A DNA stretch of 64,000 bases from Paraburkholderia ribeironis (lineage in GTDB: Bacteria; Pseudomonadota; Gammaproteobacteria; Burkholderiales; Burkholderiaceae): the NCBI RefSeq assembly GCF_900019265.1, contig NZ_CYGX02000032.1:1-64000 (forward strand), in the 5' to 3' direction. Position 1 is the first letter of the stretch; each line of letters opens with the position of its first letter. Shown here one piece after another: positions 56,135 through 64,000 of this stretch. Below the pieces are notes generated by a model that worked only from the letters and a program-made list of their open reading frames with translations, ran no database searches and was not told the origin of the DNA. The position numbers and the translations under genes are program-made.

Positions 56135-57151
56135 ATGAGCGAGCTCAGCGCCCGTCTCGAAGCGCGCCTCGCACGCGAATGGCAACAGCGCGGCCCGTTC
56201 GCCTGGGCGCTGACGCCCCTCGCGTGCGTGTTCGGCGCGATTGCCGGCGCACGCCGCGCCGCCTTCTCGCTCGGCTGGTTGACGTCGGTGCGCGTCGGCG
56301 TGCCGGTGGTGGTGGTCGGTAACGTGACCGTCGGTGGAACCGGCAAGACGCCGACGGTGATCGCGCTGGTCGAAGCCCTGCGCGCCGCGGGTTTCCAGCC
56401 CGGCGTGGTGTCGCGTGGCTACGGCGCGCGCGTGAAAACGCCGACGCCGGTCACGCCCGCGTCCGCCGCGCATGTCGGCGGCGACGAACCGTTGCTGATT
56501 GCGCGCCGCACCGGCGCGCCGGTGTGGGTCTGTCCCGATCGGGTGGCGGCCGCGCAGGCGTTGTGCGCCGCGCATCGCGACGTCGACGTGATTGTCAGCG
56601 ACGACGGCCTGCAGCATTACCGCCTCGCACGCGACGTCGAACTGGTCGTGTTCGATCACCGGCTGGGCGGTAACGGCTTTCTGCTGCCGGCCGGGCCGCT
56701 GCGCGAGCCGCTGTCGCGCCGCCGCGATGCGACGCTGGTCAACGATCCGTACGCGCGCACCCTGCCCGCATGGCCGAACACATTCGCACTGCAACTCGCT
56801 CCCGCCGACGCGTGGCATCTGGACAACCCCGCGCTGCGCCGCCCGCTCGCGCAGTTCAGCGGCGAGCGCGTGCTGGCCGCGGCCGGCATCGGCGCACCTG
56901 AACGCTTTTTCGCGACGCTGCGCGCGGCTGGCCTCACGCCAGCCACCCGCGCGCTGCCGGATCACTACGCGTTCGAACGCAATCCCTTTGCGGACGCTGA
57001 CGCCGACACGATCCTGGTAACGGAAAAGGATGCGGTAAAATTAGGGTCCTGGCACGACGCGCGCATCTGGGTTGTCCCGGTCGAAGCCGCGCTCGATCAT
57101 CGCCTCATTGCATTAGTTGTGGAGAAAGTCCGTGGACGCTCGCCTGCTTGA
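56135..57151 (+). CDS. lpxK: Tetraacyldisaccharide 4'-kinase
   Basis: Membrane-associated kinase that makes lipid IVA in the lipid A pathway; 338 aa. The P-loop is [19 protein letters not shown]. Conserved downstream are [26 protein letters not shown] and [20 protein letters not shown] chose the ATG at 56135 ([16 protein letters not shown]). The end overlaps the Trm112 gene by 20 bases; kdsB follows, so two LPS genes are linked. Confidence 0.96.
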   Translation: MSELSARLEARLAREWQQRGPFAWALTPLACVFGAIAGARRAAFSLGWLTSVRVGVPVVVVGNVTVGGTGKTPTVIALVEALRAAGFQPGVVSRGYGARVKTPTPVTPASAAHVGGDEPLLIARRTGAPVWVCPDRVAAAQALCAAHRDVDVIVSDDGLQHYRLARDVELVVFDHRLGGNGFLLPAGPLREPLSRRRDATLVNDPYARTLPAWPNTFALQLAPADAWHLDNPALRRPLAQFSGERVLAAAGIGAPERFFATLRAAGLTPATRALPDHYAFERNPFADADADTILVTEKDAVKLGSWHDARIWVVPVEAALDHRLIALVVEKVRGRSPA

Positions 57152-57335
57152 AATTCTCGTCTGCCCGATGTGCAAGGGCCCGCTCAGCTACGACCGCGCC
57201 GCGCAGGAACTGATCTGCAACGCGGACAAGCTGGCCTATCCGATTCGCGACGGCATTCCCGTGATGCTGGTCGACGAAGCGCGGCAAACCGTGGAAGGCA
57301 CGCCGGTCGATCTGAATCCGGGCTCGGTCGCCTGA
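57132..57335 (+). CDS. Trm112-family small zinc-ribbon protein (YcaR-like)
   Basis: 67-aa Trm112/UPF0434 protein. The core is [17 protein letters not shown] followed by [20 protein letters not shown]. The zinc site is reduced to the CPMC pair plus one Cys. Its role in bacteria is unclear. The GTG start at 57132, with GGAG 7 bases upstream, lies inside the end of lpxK. It lies between lpxK and kdsB, as in most proteobacteria. Confidence 0.95.
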   Translation: MDARLLEILVCPMCKGPLSYDRAAQELICNADKLAYPIRDGIPVMLVDEARQTVEGTPVDLNPGSVA

Positions 57336-57517
57336 GTCGGGTTGTAGGCGGGGCGGCCGCCGTGCGCGCCGCCTCGCGTCGTTGAGCGCATCATTCGCTG
57401 TCGCTTCCCGGGGCTGTTTCCAGCGGTAGTTTCCCGCAGTTACTCAGTTACTTGCTTGCGCCGCATGCGGTATGCGCGGCGCCTCCTCCTCCGGTTTTAT
57501 CGCCGCCCCTCTTTTCG

Positions 57518-58318
57518 ATGACTCACGCCAATCACGCCACTCCCCCGTTCATCGCCGTCGTGCCGGCCAGGCTCGCGTCGACGCGCCTGCCCAACAAGCC
57601 GCTCGCCGATATCGGCGGCAAGCCGATGGTGGTGCGGGTCGCCGAGCGTGCGCGTGAATCGGGTGCGCAGCAGGTGCTGGTCGCCTCGGATGCGCAAGCG
57701 GTGCTCGACGCAGCACGCGAGCATGGCTTCGAAGCCGTGTTGACACGCGCCGACCATCCGTCGGGCACGGATCGTCTCGCGGAAGTGGCGGCGCAGTTCG
57801 GCTGGAGCGACGACACGATCGTCGTCAACGTGCAGGGCGACGAGCCGCTGATCGACCCCGCGCTGGTGTGCGGCGTTGCGTCGCACCTCGCGGCCAGCAG
57901 CGGCTGTGCGATCGCGACCGCCGCGCATCCGATCACCGACCCCGCAGAAATTTTCAATCCGAACGTCGTCAAGGTGGTGCTCGACGCGCGGGGCGTGGCG
58001 CTGTACTTCTCGCGCGCGCCGATTCCGTGGGCTCGCGATGCCTGGCAGCCGCACTGGCCCGAGGTCGCGTCGATGCCGACGCCGCCCGCGCCAGCGGTCG
58101 TTCACCGGCATATCGGGCTGTACGCCTATCGCGCGCAATTCCTGCGCACGTATCCCAGCCTTGCGATCTCACCGATCGAACAGGTCGAAGCGCTCGAACA
58201 ACTGCGCGCGATGTGGCACGGCGAGCGAATCGCGGTGCTCGTCACTCAGGACGTGCCGTTGCCCGGTGTCGATACACCCGCCGATCTCGCGCGCATACGG
58301 GCTTTATTCGGGTCTTGA
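57518..58318 (+). CDS. kdsB: 3-deoxy-manno-octulosonate cytidylyltransferase
   Basis: Activates Kdo as CMP-Kdo for lipopolysaccharide inner-core synthesis; 266 aa. Motifs: [27 protein letters not shown] (split here as the nucleotide site), [13 protein letters not shown] and [11 protein letters not shown]. The C-terminal [19 protein letters not shown] is typical. Start at 57518; the frame upstream to 57452 is non-family. It follows the lpxK-Trm112 pair. Confidence 0.97.
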   Translation: MTHANHATPPFIAVVPARLASTRLPNKPLADIGGKPMVVRVAERARESGAQQVLVASDAQAVLDAAREHGFEAVLTRADHPSGTDRLAEVAAQFGWSDDTIVVNVQGDEPLIDPALVCGVASHLAASSGCAIATAAHPITDPAEIFNPNVVKVVLDARGVALYFSRAPIPWARDAWQPHWPEVASMPTPPAPAVVHRHIGLYAYRAQFLRTYPSLAISPIEQVEALEQLRAMWHGERIAVLVTQDVPLPGVDTPADLARIRALFGS

Positions 58319-58517
58319 GCGCAAGAACCCATGGCATAATCGGGCGGTCGTGCGCGTCTCCCATCACAAGCGAAACTCAGGGTTTGCCCGGTCGCGCCGT
58401 TGCCGTCTTGCAGCGCCGTCGTCATTCGACGTGCAGCGCGAGACCCGCGGCGGCAGCCGATGCGGGTCCCTCGACGAATTGCGGGAAAGCTGCAGCGTCA
58501 TCGAAGAATTCACATAG

Positions 58518-59201
<684 letters not shown>

Positions 59202-59229
59202 GCGCGGCGCCCATCGCTCTGGTTTGTCG

Positions 59230-59262
59230 AAAAACCCGCCCTTGCCGGCGGGTTTTTTTTAT
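59230..59262 (+). terminator. Terminator of adk
   Basis: Stem AAAACCCGCC / GGCGGGTTTT followed by TTTT. Confidence 0.93.
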
Positions 59263-59502
59263 TGTGTCGTGCGGCGTGCGGGTGTTGAGCTGGCCGCGCG
59301 TGCTTGCCATCGTTGTGTCAAGACAGCGCCATTAATTAGATGTCCATAGGGTTTGAGGCGTTGACCGGATTCGTATTTCGCCGCCGAACCATGACCCGCA
59401 CATCGCCCCCGCGCTTTCCGCGTTGCAACATCGCCGCTACAATCGAACGTGGAAAAAATATTCGATCCAGCCAGGACTGATCAACGTAGCAAAGGAGCAG
59501 AC
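59263..59502. other. Intergenic region upstream of the SDR gene
   Basis: About 240 bases with no gene. A candidate -10 box TACAAT at 59438-59443 lies about 60 bp upstream of the SDR start, with a poor -35. Confidence 0.45.
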
Positions 59503-60261
59503 ATGGAAATTCGTGACAATGTGTTTTTGATCACCGGTGGTGCATCGGGTCTTGGCGCTGCCACGGCCCGCCTGCTTGTCGAGAACGGCGGCAAGGTGGT
59601 GCTCGCGGACCTGAATCAGGATGCCGGCAACGCGCTCGCCAGCGAACTCGGCGGCGTGTTCGTCAAGTGCGACGTGAGCCGCGAGGACGACGCCACCCAA
59701 GCCGTCGCAGCCGCGTTGAAGCTCGGCACGCTGCGCGGTCTCGTCAATTGCGCGGGCGTCGCGCCGGCCGCCAAAACGGTCGGCAAAGATGGTCCGCATC
59801 CGCTCGATTCGTTTGCGCGCACCATCTCGATCAATCTGGTCGGCACCTTCAACATGATCCGCCTCGCGGCCACGGCGATGTCGAAGAACGAGCCGAACGC
59901 GTATGGCGAGCGCGGCGTGATCATCAACACGGCATCGGTCGCCGCGTATGACGGTCAGATCGGCCAGGCGGCCTATGCGGCATCCAAGGCCGGCGTGGTC
60001 GGCATGACGCTGCCGATCGCACGCGACCTGTCGCGCAACGGGATCCGCGTGATGACCATCGCACCGGGCCTGTTCGAAACGCCGATGCTACTCGGCATGC
60101 CGCAGGAAGTGCAGGACGCCCTCGGCGCGATGGTGCCGTTCCCGCCGCGCCTCGGCAAACCGGCCGAATACGCGATGCTCGCCAAGCAGATCTTCGACAA
60201 CCCGATGCTCAACGGCGAAGTGATTCGTCTTGACGGCGCGATCCGCATGCAGCCGAAGTAA
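59503..60261 (+). CDS. Short-chain dehydrogenase, 3-hydroxyacyl-CoA dehydrogenase type II-like
   Basis: 252-aa classical SDR. The cofactor motif is [14 protein letters not shown], with NCAGVAP as the NAG-like motif. The catalytic Ser, Tyr and Lys are in [24 protein letters not shown]. Residues such as [21 protein letters not shown] and the late [14 protein letters not shown] fit the type 2 hydroxyacyl-CoA/17-beta-HSD10 group, which oxidises short branched 3-hydroxyacyl-CoAs. Start at 59503 with AAAGGAG. No other beta-oxidation gene is adjacent. Confidence 0.93.
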   Translation: MEIRDNVFLITGGASGLGAATARLLVENGGKVVLADLNQDAGNALASELGGVFVKCDVSREDDATQAVAAALKLGTLRGLVNCAGVAPAAKTVGKDGPHPLDSFARTISINLVGTFNMIRLAATAMSKNEPNAYGERGVIINTASVAAYDGQIGQAAYAASKAGVVGMTLPIARDLSRNGIRVMTIAPGLFETPMLLGMPQEVQDALGAMVPFPPRLGKPAEYAMLAKQIFDNPMLNGEVIRLDGAIRMQPK

Positions 60262-60303
60262 GGCTGCAGCCGGGTGCCGCCCAATGCGGCACACCCAAAT
60301 AGA

Positions 60304-60334
60304 AACGCCTGCGCATCCGTGATGTGCAGGCGTT
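60304..60334. terminator. Hairpin between converging SDR and SirB1 genes
   Basis: Stem AACGCCTGC / GCAGGCGTT with a 13-base loop and only weak T-runs. It may end transcription of one or both genes. Confidence 0.5.
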
Positions 60335-60365
60335 CTGTTGTGCGCGGAGCAGCGGCGCAGCCCGG

Positions 60366-61208
60366 CTATTCGCGATCGTCGTGCTGGGTGCGCTGGCGCA
60401 ACTCGTGCAGCTGCGACTCCACCACCGTCGCGTCCTCGGCATCCGGCCGATCGCCGAGATAGCTTTCGAGGTCTTCGAGCGCGGGACGCAGGTAATCGAG
60501 CCGGGCGTAAGCGAAGCCGCGATCACGCACCTCTTCGATATTGTCCGGCAGCAGAATCACGAGCCGCTGCTGCACCGCCAGCAGGCGCTGCCAACGCTCC
60601 GTCTGAAGATAGGTGGACTTAAGATTGCGCAGCATACGGGCGATGATCTCGCGGCGCGTGGCCGGCTGTAGCAGCATGCGCAGCGCACGGCTGACCGAAT
60701 CGCCTGCCGACGCCACGTACGGCTCCAGCATGTCGACCATCTGCGATTCGGACAGCGAATGACCGGTAGTCGGATCGAGCATCACATCGCCGTCGGGGGT
60801 CGTCACACGCAACAGGAAGTGTCCGGGGAAGGACACGCCGCGCACTGGAATGCCGATCTGCTCGGCCATCTCCAGATACAGCACCGCCAGCGAAATCGGA
60901 ATGCCGCGGCGGCGCTTCAGCACAATGTTCAGATGGCTGTTATCGGGATCGTAATAGTCGTTGAGATTGCTGGCGAAGCCCAACTCGCGGAAGAAGAACC
61001 GGTTCAGAACCCCGACCTTCTGCCTGATGTCGGCGTCATCCGGCATGCGGCGCCGCAGCCGCAACACCAACTCGTCGATTTCGGCCAGCGTACCTTGCAG
61101 ATCGAGATCGGGGTAAGCGTCCTGCGCCAAAGAGAGCGCCGCTTCGGTCAGCGGCAGACTATCGTCTTCGGCTACGAGCGTGTTGAAATAGTCGAGAACC
61201 CGCGTCAT
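60366..61208 (-). CDS. SirB1-family protein (transglutaminase-like plus TPR)
   Basis: 280 aa. The family core LNRFFFRELGFASNLNDYYDPDNSHLNIVLKRRRG is followed by the transglutaminase-like Cys/His region (VRGVSFPGHFLLRV, MLDPTTGHSLSE). The C-terminal part has TPR-like helices (LLAVQQRLVILLPDNIEEVRDRGFAYARL). Function unknown; it is related to SirB1 of Salmonella. It starts 5 bases after the stop of the upstream murJ, so the two are likely one operon. Confidence 0.9.
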   Translation of the reverse strand: MTRVLDYFNTLVAEDDSLPLTEAALSLAQDAYPDLDLQGTLAEIDELVLRLRRRMPDDADIRQKVGVLNRFFFRELGFASNLNDYYDPDNSHLNIVLKRRRGIPISLAVLYLEMAEQIGIPVRGVSFPGHFLLRVTTPDGDVMLDPTTGHSLSESQMVDMLEPYVASAGDSVSRALRMLLQPATRREIIARMLRNLKSTYLQTERWQRLLAVQQRLVILLPDNIEEVRDRGFAYARLDYLRPALEDLESYLGDRPDAEDATVVESQLHELRQRTQHDDRE

Positions 61209-61213
61209 CGTGA

Positions 61214-62764
61214 TCACTTCACTCGCCTTTTGAAATACGCGTACTTGAAGCCCATCAACCAAAGCATACCGAAATATAGCGCGGCGATCAGTACGAGGCA
61301 CGCGCCCAGCAGCACGATCCGGTCGACCGGTCGACTATGCATGCCGATCCAGTCGAAGCTGAGGGCCAACCAGTGCATCGCGCCGGCCAGTACCAGACAG
61401 GCGCCCAACAACTGCACGAAGAATTTGAGCCAGCCGCTCGACGGCATATAGATGCCACGCTTGCGCAGACCGATAAACAACAGCAACGCGTTCACGCAGG
61501 CACCGAGCCCGACGCTCAACGTCAGGCCCGCGTGCGCGAAAATCGGCACGAACACGAAGTTGCTCAACTGCGTGACGATCAGCACGCCGACGCCGATTTT
61601 CACCGGGGTCTTGATGTCCTGCTTCGCGTAGAAGCCGGGCGCGAGGATCTTGATCAGAATCAGGCCGATCAGGCCGACGCCATACGCCGCGAGCGCACGG
61701 CTGACCATCACGACCGAGTTGCCGTCGAACTTGCCGTAGTTGAACAGCACGGCAGTCAGCGGCTGCGCGAAGAAGAACAGCGCGACCGCGCTCGGCGCGG
61801 CCAGCAGGAACGTCACGCGCAGCCCCCAATCGAGCAGCGACGAATACTCGTGCGGATCGGCGTCGACGTGCGCCTTCGACAAGCTCGGCAGCAGGATCGT
61901 CCCGAGCGCGACGCCGAGCAGCGCGGTCGGAAACTCCATCAGGCGGTCGGCGAAATTGATCCACGACACGGCTCCTGGGCCGATGCGCGACGCAATGTTC
62001 GTGTTGATGATCAGGCTGATCTGCGCGACCGACACCGCGAACATGGCCGGCACCATCTTCGAGAGCACCCGCTTCACGCCGCGATGCGCGAGCGCCCGCA
62101 CCGGATTCAAGCCGATGCACGGCACCATGTCGATTTTCTTCAGACCGGGCAGTTGCACGATGAACTGCAAGATCCCGCCGACGATCACCGCCCACGCGAG
62201 CGCATAGACCGGGGTGTGCAGATACGGCGCGACGAACACCGCGGCGACGATGAACGCTACGTTCAGCAGCACCGGCGCGAACGCGGGCAGCGAAAAGTTC
62301 TTGTACGTATTCAGCACGCCCGACGCGAGCGACGTCAGCGAGATGAAAATGATGTACGGAAACATGATGCGCGTCATCGTGACCGCGAGCGCGTACGCCT
62401 GACCTTCATGCGCGAGCCCCGACGCGACGATGAACACCACGCCCGATGCCCCCGCCACGCCGATCAGCGATAGCACTGCCAGCGCCCACGCGAGCACCGT
62501 CGAAGTAGCATCGACCAGCGCCTTGGTGGCGTCGTGGCCTTGCTGGTTCTTGAACTCGGCGAGAATCGGCACGAAGGCCTGCGAGAACGCGCCTTCGGCG
62601 GAAATACGGCGCAGCAGGTTGGGAATACGGAAGGCGACGTAGAACGCGTCAGTGAATTGACTGGCGCCGAACGCGCGAGCGATCAACGTTTCGCGGGCCA
62701 GTCCGGTCACGCGCGACAGCAGCGTGAAGCCGCTGACCGTCAGCAGGGCTCGGAATAGATTCAT
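61214..62764 (-). CDS. murJ: Lipid II flippase MurJ
   Basis: 516-aa MOP-superfamily membrane protein with about 14 helices that moves lipid II across the inner membrane for peptidoglycan synthesis. It starts MNLFRALLTVSGFTLLSRVTGLARE, the MurJ N-terminus, with the conserved positive residues (RVTGLARETLIARAFG). Start at 62764; the frame upstream to 62917 does not fit. First gene of a murJ-sirB1 pair. Confidence 0.97.
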   Translation of the reverse strand: MNLFRALLTVSGFTLLSRVTGLARETLIARAFGASQFTDAFYVAFRIPNLLRRISAEGAFSQAFVPILAEFKNQQGHDATKALVDATSTVLAWALAVLSLIGVAGASGVVFIVASGLAHEGQAYALAVTMTRIMFPYIIFISLTSLASGVLNTYKNFSLPAFAPVLLNVAFIVAAVFVAPYLHTPVYALAWAVIVGGILQFIVQLPGLKKIDMVPCIGLNPVRALAHRGVKRVLSKMVPAMFAVSVAQISLIINTNIASRIGPGAVSWINFADRLMEFPTALLGVALGTILLPSLSKAHVDADPHEYSSLLDWGLRVTFLLAAPSAVALFFFAQPLTAVLFNYGKFDGNSVVMVSRALAAYGVGLIGLILIKILAPGFYAKQDIKTPVKIGVGVLIVTQLSNFVFVPIFAHAGLTLSVGLGACVNALLLFIGLRKRGIYMPSSGWLKFFVQLLGACLVLAGAMHWLALSFDWIGMHSRPVDRIVLLGACLVLIAALYFGMLWLMGFKYAYFKRRVK

Positions 62765-63062
62765 GGGGCGCTTATTATACGGGTGCCGCAAGTGCGGACG
62801 ACGAGCCGGGACGCGATTCGGACCGATTTGCCGCCAGGACGTTCGATCAAACAAGCCGATCGGCGCGCTGTTGGTCGCTTTATGGGTCGCTTTGGATCGC
62901 TTTTTCGCTTGCCGCATCGTGGGCTGTCCGCGTGAGATGCGCCTGGGAGCGCGTGGCCCGGGGCGGCGACGCTATGCCAGGCCCACTTCACCTGCTGATC
63001 GAGCGCTGACATGGACGGGGCTTTGCCCCCTACGGCCTGTGCCGCGCAATCGCGCACCCCCG
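62765..63062. other. Region between murJ and the rpsT promoter
   Basis: About 300 bases between divergent genes. It contains a short imperfect direct repeat of GGTCGCTTT-like units at 62872-62905. No gene is supported. Confidence 0.5.
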
Positions 63063-63092
63063 TTGCCACGTGCCTGATTTTGTTGCTATAAT
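63063..63092 (+). promoter_or_regulatory. Sigma-70 promoter for rpsT
   Basis: TTGCCA at 63063-63068 and a perfect TATAAT at 63087-63092 with an 18-bp spacer. It predicts a leader of about 255 nt before rpsT. Confidence 0.8.
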
Positions 63093-63356
63093 CATCGGTT
63101 TCGAAGCTCGCTCAGTTTTCAGATTGGTTTTCGGGCCGGATTCTGGTTGGCGCCACGCCACCCGGCAACGCTGTCAAATAGCCGAAACGAACCGAAACCG
63201 CAACCGGAAACACAAGCCCGCCTTCGCGTAGTTCGATCGATTTTTTCGACACTTTTTGCGCTCTTGGGCAATCGCTTCCAAGAGTTCGGATCTAAAAGCA
63301 GCACCTCACCGCTCCAAGGTCGGGTACTGGAAACAGGAACAGGATAAGGAACCGTC

Positions 63357-63635
63357 ATGGCTAACTCCGCACAAGCACGCAAGCGCGCCCGCCAGGCCGC
63401 GAAGGCAAACTCGCACAACTCGGCGCTGCGCTCGAAGTTCCGCACCGCGATCAAGGCTGTCCGCAAGGCAATCGAAGCCGGCGACAAGGCCAAGGCCGCT
63501 GAAATCCTCCAGGCATCGTCGAAGACCATCGACATCATCGCCGACAAGAAGATCGTTCATAAGAACAAGGCAGCTCGTCATAAGAGCCGTCTCGCTGCAG
63601 CCATCAAGGGTCTGCAAGCTCCCGCAGCGCAGTAA
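63357..63635 (+). CDS. rpsT: 30S ribosomal protein S20
   Basis: 92-aa S20, binding 16S rRNA. It starts [21 protein letters not shown] and is rich in Lys and Ala throughout, ending GLQAPAAQ. Ribosome site AAGGA with ATG at 63357. A long leader and a terminator frame it. The leader may be a site for autocontrol by S20, known in E. coli. Confidence 0.98.
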   Translation: MANSAQARKRARQAAKANSHNSALRSKFRTAIKAVRKAIEAGDKAKAAEILQASSKTIDIIADKKIVHKNKAARHKSRLAAAIKGLQAPAAQ

Positions 63636-63682
63636 TTCCGGTCAGCCCGCTTCGGTGGGCTACCTCCTGTTTCCGCTGCACG

Positions 63683-63712
63683 AAAAAGCCCGCCTCGGCG
63701 GGCTTTTTTGCA
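63683..63712 (+). terminator. Terminator of rpsT
   Basis: Stem AAAAAGCCCGC / GCGGGCTTTTT with a short loop, ending in a T-run. Confidence 0.93.
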
Positions 63713-63812
63713 TGGGGCCGACAGATCCGCCTTGCCGCGCGACTCGCCGCCGCGTGCGTGTATTGACGGACCGCCCAGAAGACCGCCCGCTTGAGCCTCG
63801 ACCTCAGCCCCA

Positions 63813-63847
63813 GAAAAAAACCCGCTGCTCGCGGGTTTTTGTTTTTG
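63813..63847. terminator. Second hairpin, likely terminator of the DUF3579 gene
   Basis: Stem AAAAACCCGC / GCGGGTTTTT (63816-63825 / 63831-63840). It is 20 bp past the minus-strand stop at 63867 and has T-runs on both sides. Confidence 0.8.
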
Positions 63848-63866
63848 CCGGTCCAGCTCGCTTGCG

Positions 63867-64000
63867 CTATATCACGTGTCGTTTGGCTTGCGGCGTGGCG
63901 TGCTCGAGTTGCAGTTCGCACGCCTCAGTCACGACTAGGTCGTTATCTTTCGCGAAGTTGAGCACGAAATCGAAAGCCATCGGCTCGATGTCGCGCAAGC
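63867..64000 (-). CDS. DUF3579 family protein (partial, C-terminal 44 codons)
   Basis: Only the end of the gene lies in the window. Its visible sequence includes LRDIEPMAFDFVLNFAKDND, then LVVTEACELQLEH, and a TAG stop at 63867-63869. The pattern is that of DUF3579, a beta-proteobacterial family of unknown function. In related genomes this gene follows rpsT on the other strand. Confidence 0.75.
   Translation of the reverse strand, partial: LRDIEPMAFDFVLNFAKDNDLVVTEACELQLEHATPQAKRHVI

Noticed and set aside
62724..63077. A 117-codon open frame between murJ and rpsT
   Set aside because: It overlaps the murJ start and the rpsT promoter and is Arg/Gly/Pro-rich without any motif.
63147..63347. 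A 66-codon frame in the rpsT leader, possible leader peptide
   Set aside because: No ribosome site, and its composition is not protein-like; the leader RNA is more likely non-coding.

Overview
The window looks like a stretch of the main chromosome of a Burkholderiaceae bacterium, most likely Paraburkholderia or a close relative. The base composition is GC-rich. The gene orders ispH-fkpB / radC / rpmB-rpmG, nadB / nadA-nadC, ileS-lspA-coaBC, clpS-clpA, xseA / lpxK-Trm112-kdsB-adk and murJ / rpsT are typical of beta-proteobacteria, and the protein sequences read like members of that family. No rRNA, tRNA, CRISPR array, insertion sequence or prophage was seen.

Layout. From 1 to 31.4 kb lies mostly housekeeping DNA: the end of a branched-chain amino-acid ABC transporter (livH partial, livK-like binding protein), isoprenoid enzyme IspH with its FKBP neighbour, RadC, ribosomal proteins L28 and L33, de novo NAD synthesis (nadB facing nadA-nadC), a membrane fatty-acid desaturase, an MscS channel, an RNA methyltransferase-purN pair, ribF, ileS-lspA-coaBC, an LLM oxidoreductase, dut, clpS-clpA, a cold-shock protein, NADP-isocitrate dehydrogenase, an RluE-type pseudouridine synthase, a small Ala/Lys/His-rich exported protein, a DUF192 protein and a second, stand-alone EF-G.

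From 31.5 to about 52.9 kb the content is accessory and regulatory: a cupin, a nickel/cobalt permease remnant, a four-gene peptide-type ABC transporter with both ATPases fused, a Rap1a/Tai-like exported protein, an aldo/keto reductase, a GntR/UTRA regulator, a divergent pair made of a CaiB-type CoA transferase and a helix-turn-helix/citrate-synthase fusion, a DUF2917/MocR pair, an MFS remnant, a degenerate EAL protein, an ECF sigma factor with a SnoaL-like tail, an orphan ClpP, a NYN-LOTUS protein and a glycine-zipper lipoprotein. Two transporter genes here have lost their middle thirds or halves and changed frame.

From 53.3 kb to the end the window returns to core genes: sodB, xseA, lpxK-Trm112-kdsB, adk, a short-chain dehydrogenase, a SirB1-type protein, murJ, rpsT and the end of a DUF3579 gene.

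The most promising unusual system is at 41.3-44.0 kb. A DNA-binding domain is fused to a citrate synthase that keeps all three catalytic residues. It is divergent from a CoA transferase with an unusual domain order. The 112-bp gap between them holds two inverted repeats with the same half-site, their centres exactly 21 bp apart. This suggests a regulator that uses an enzyme fold to sense a metabolite and controls the CoA transferase and itself.
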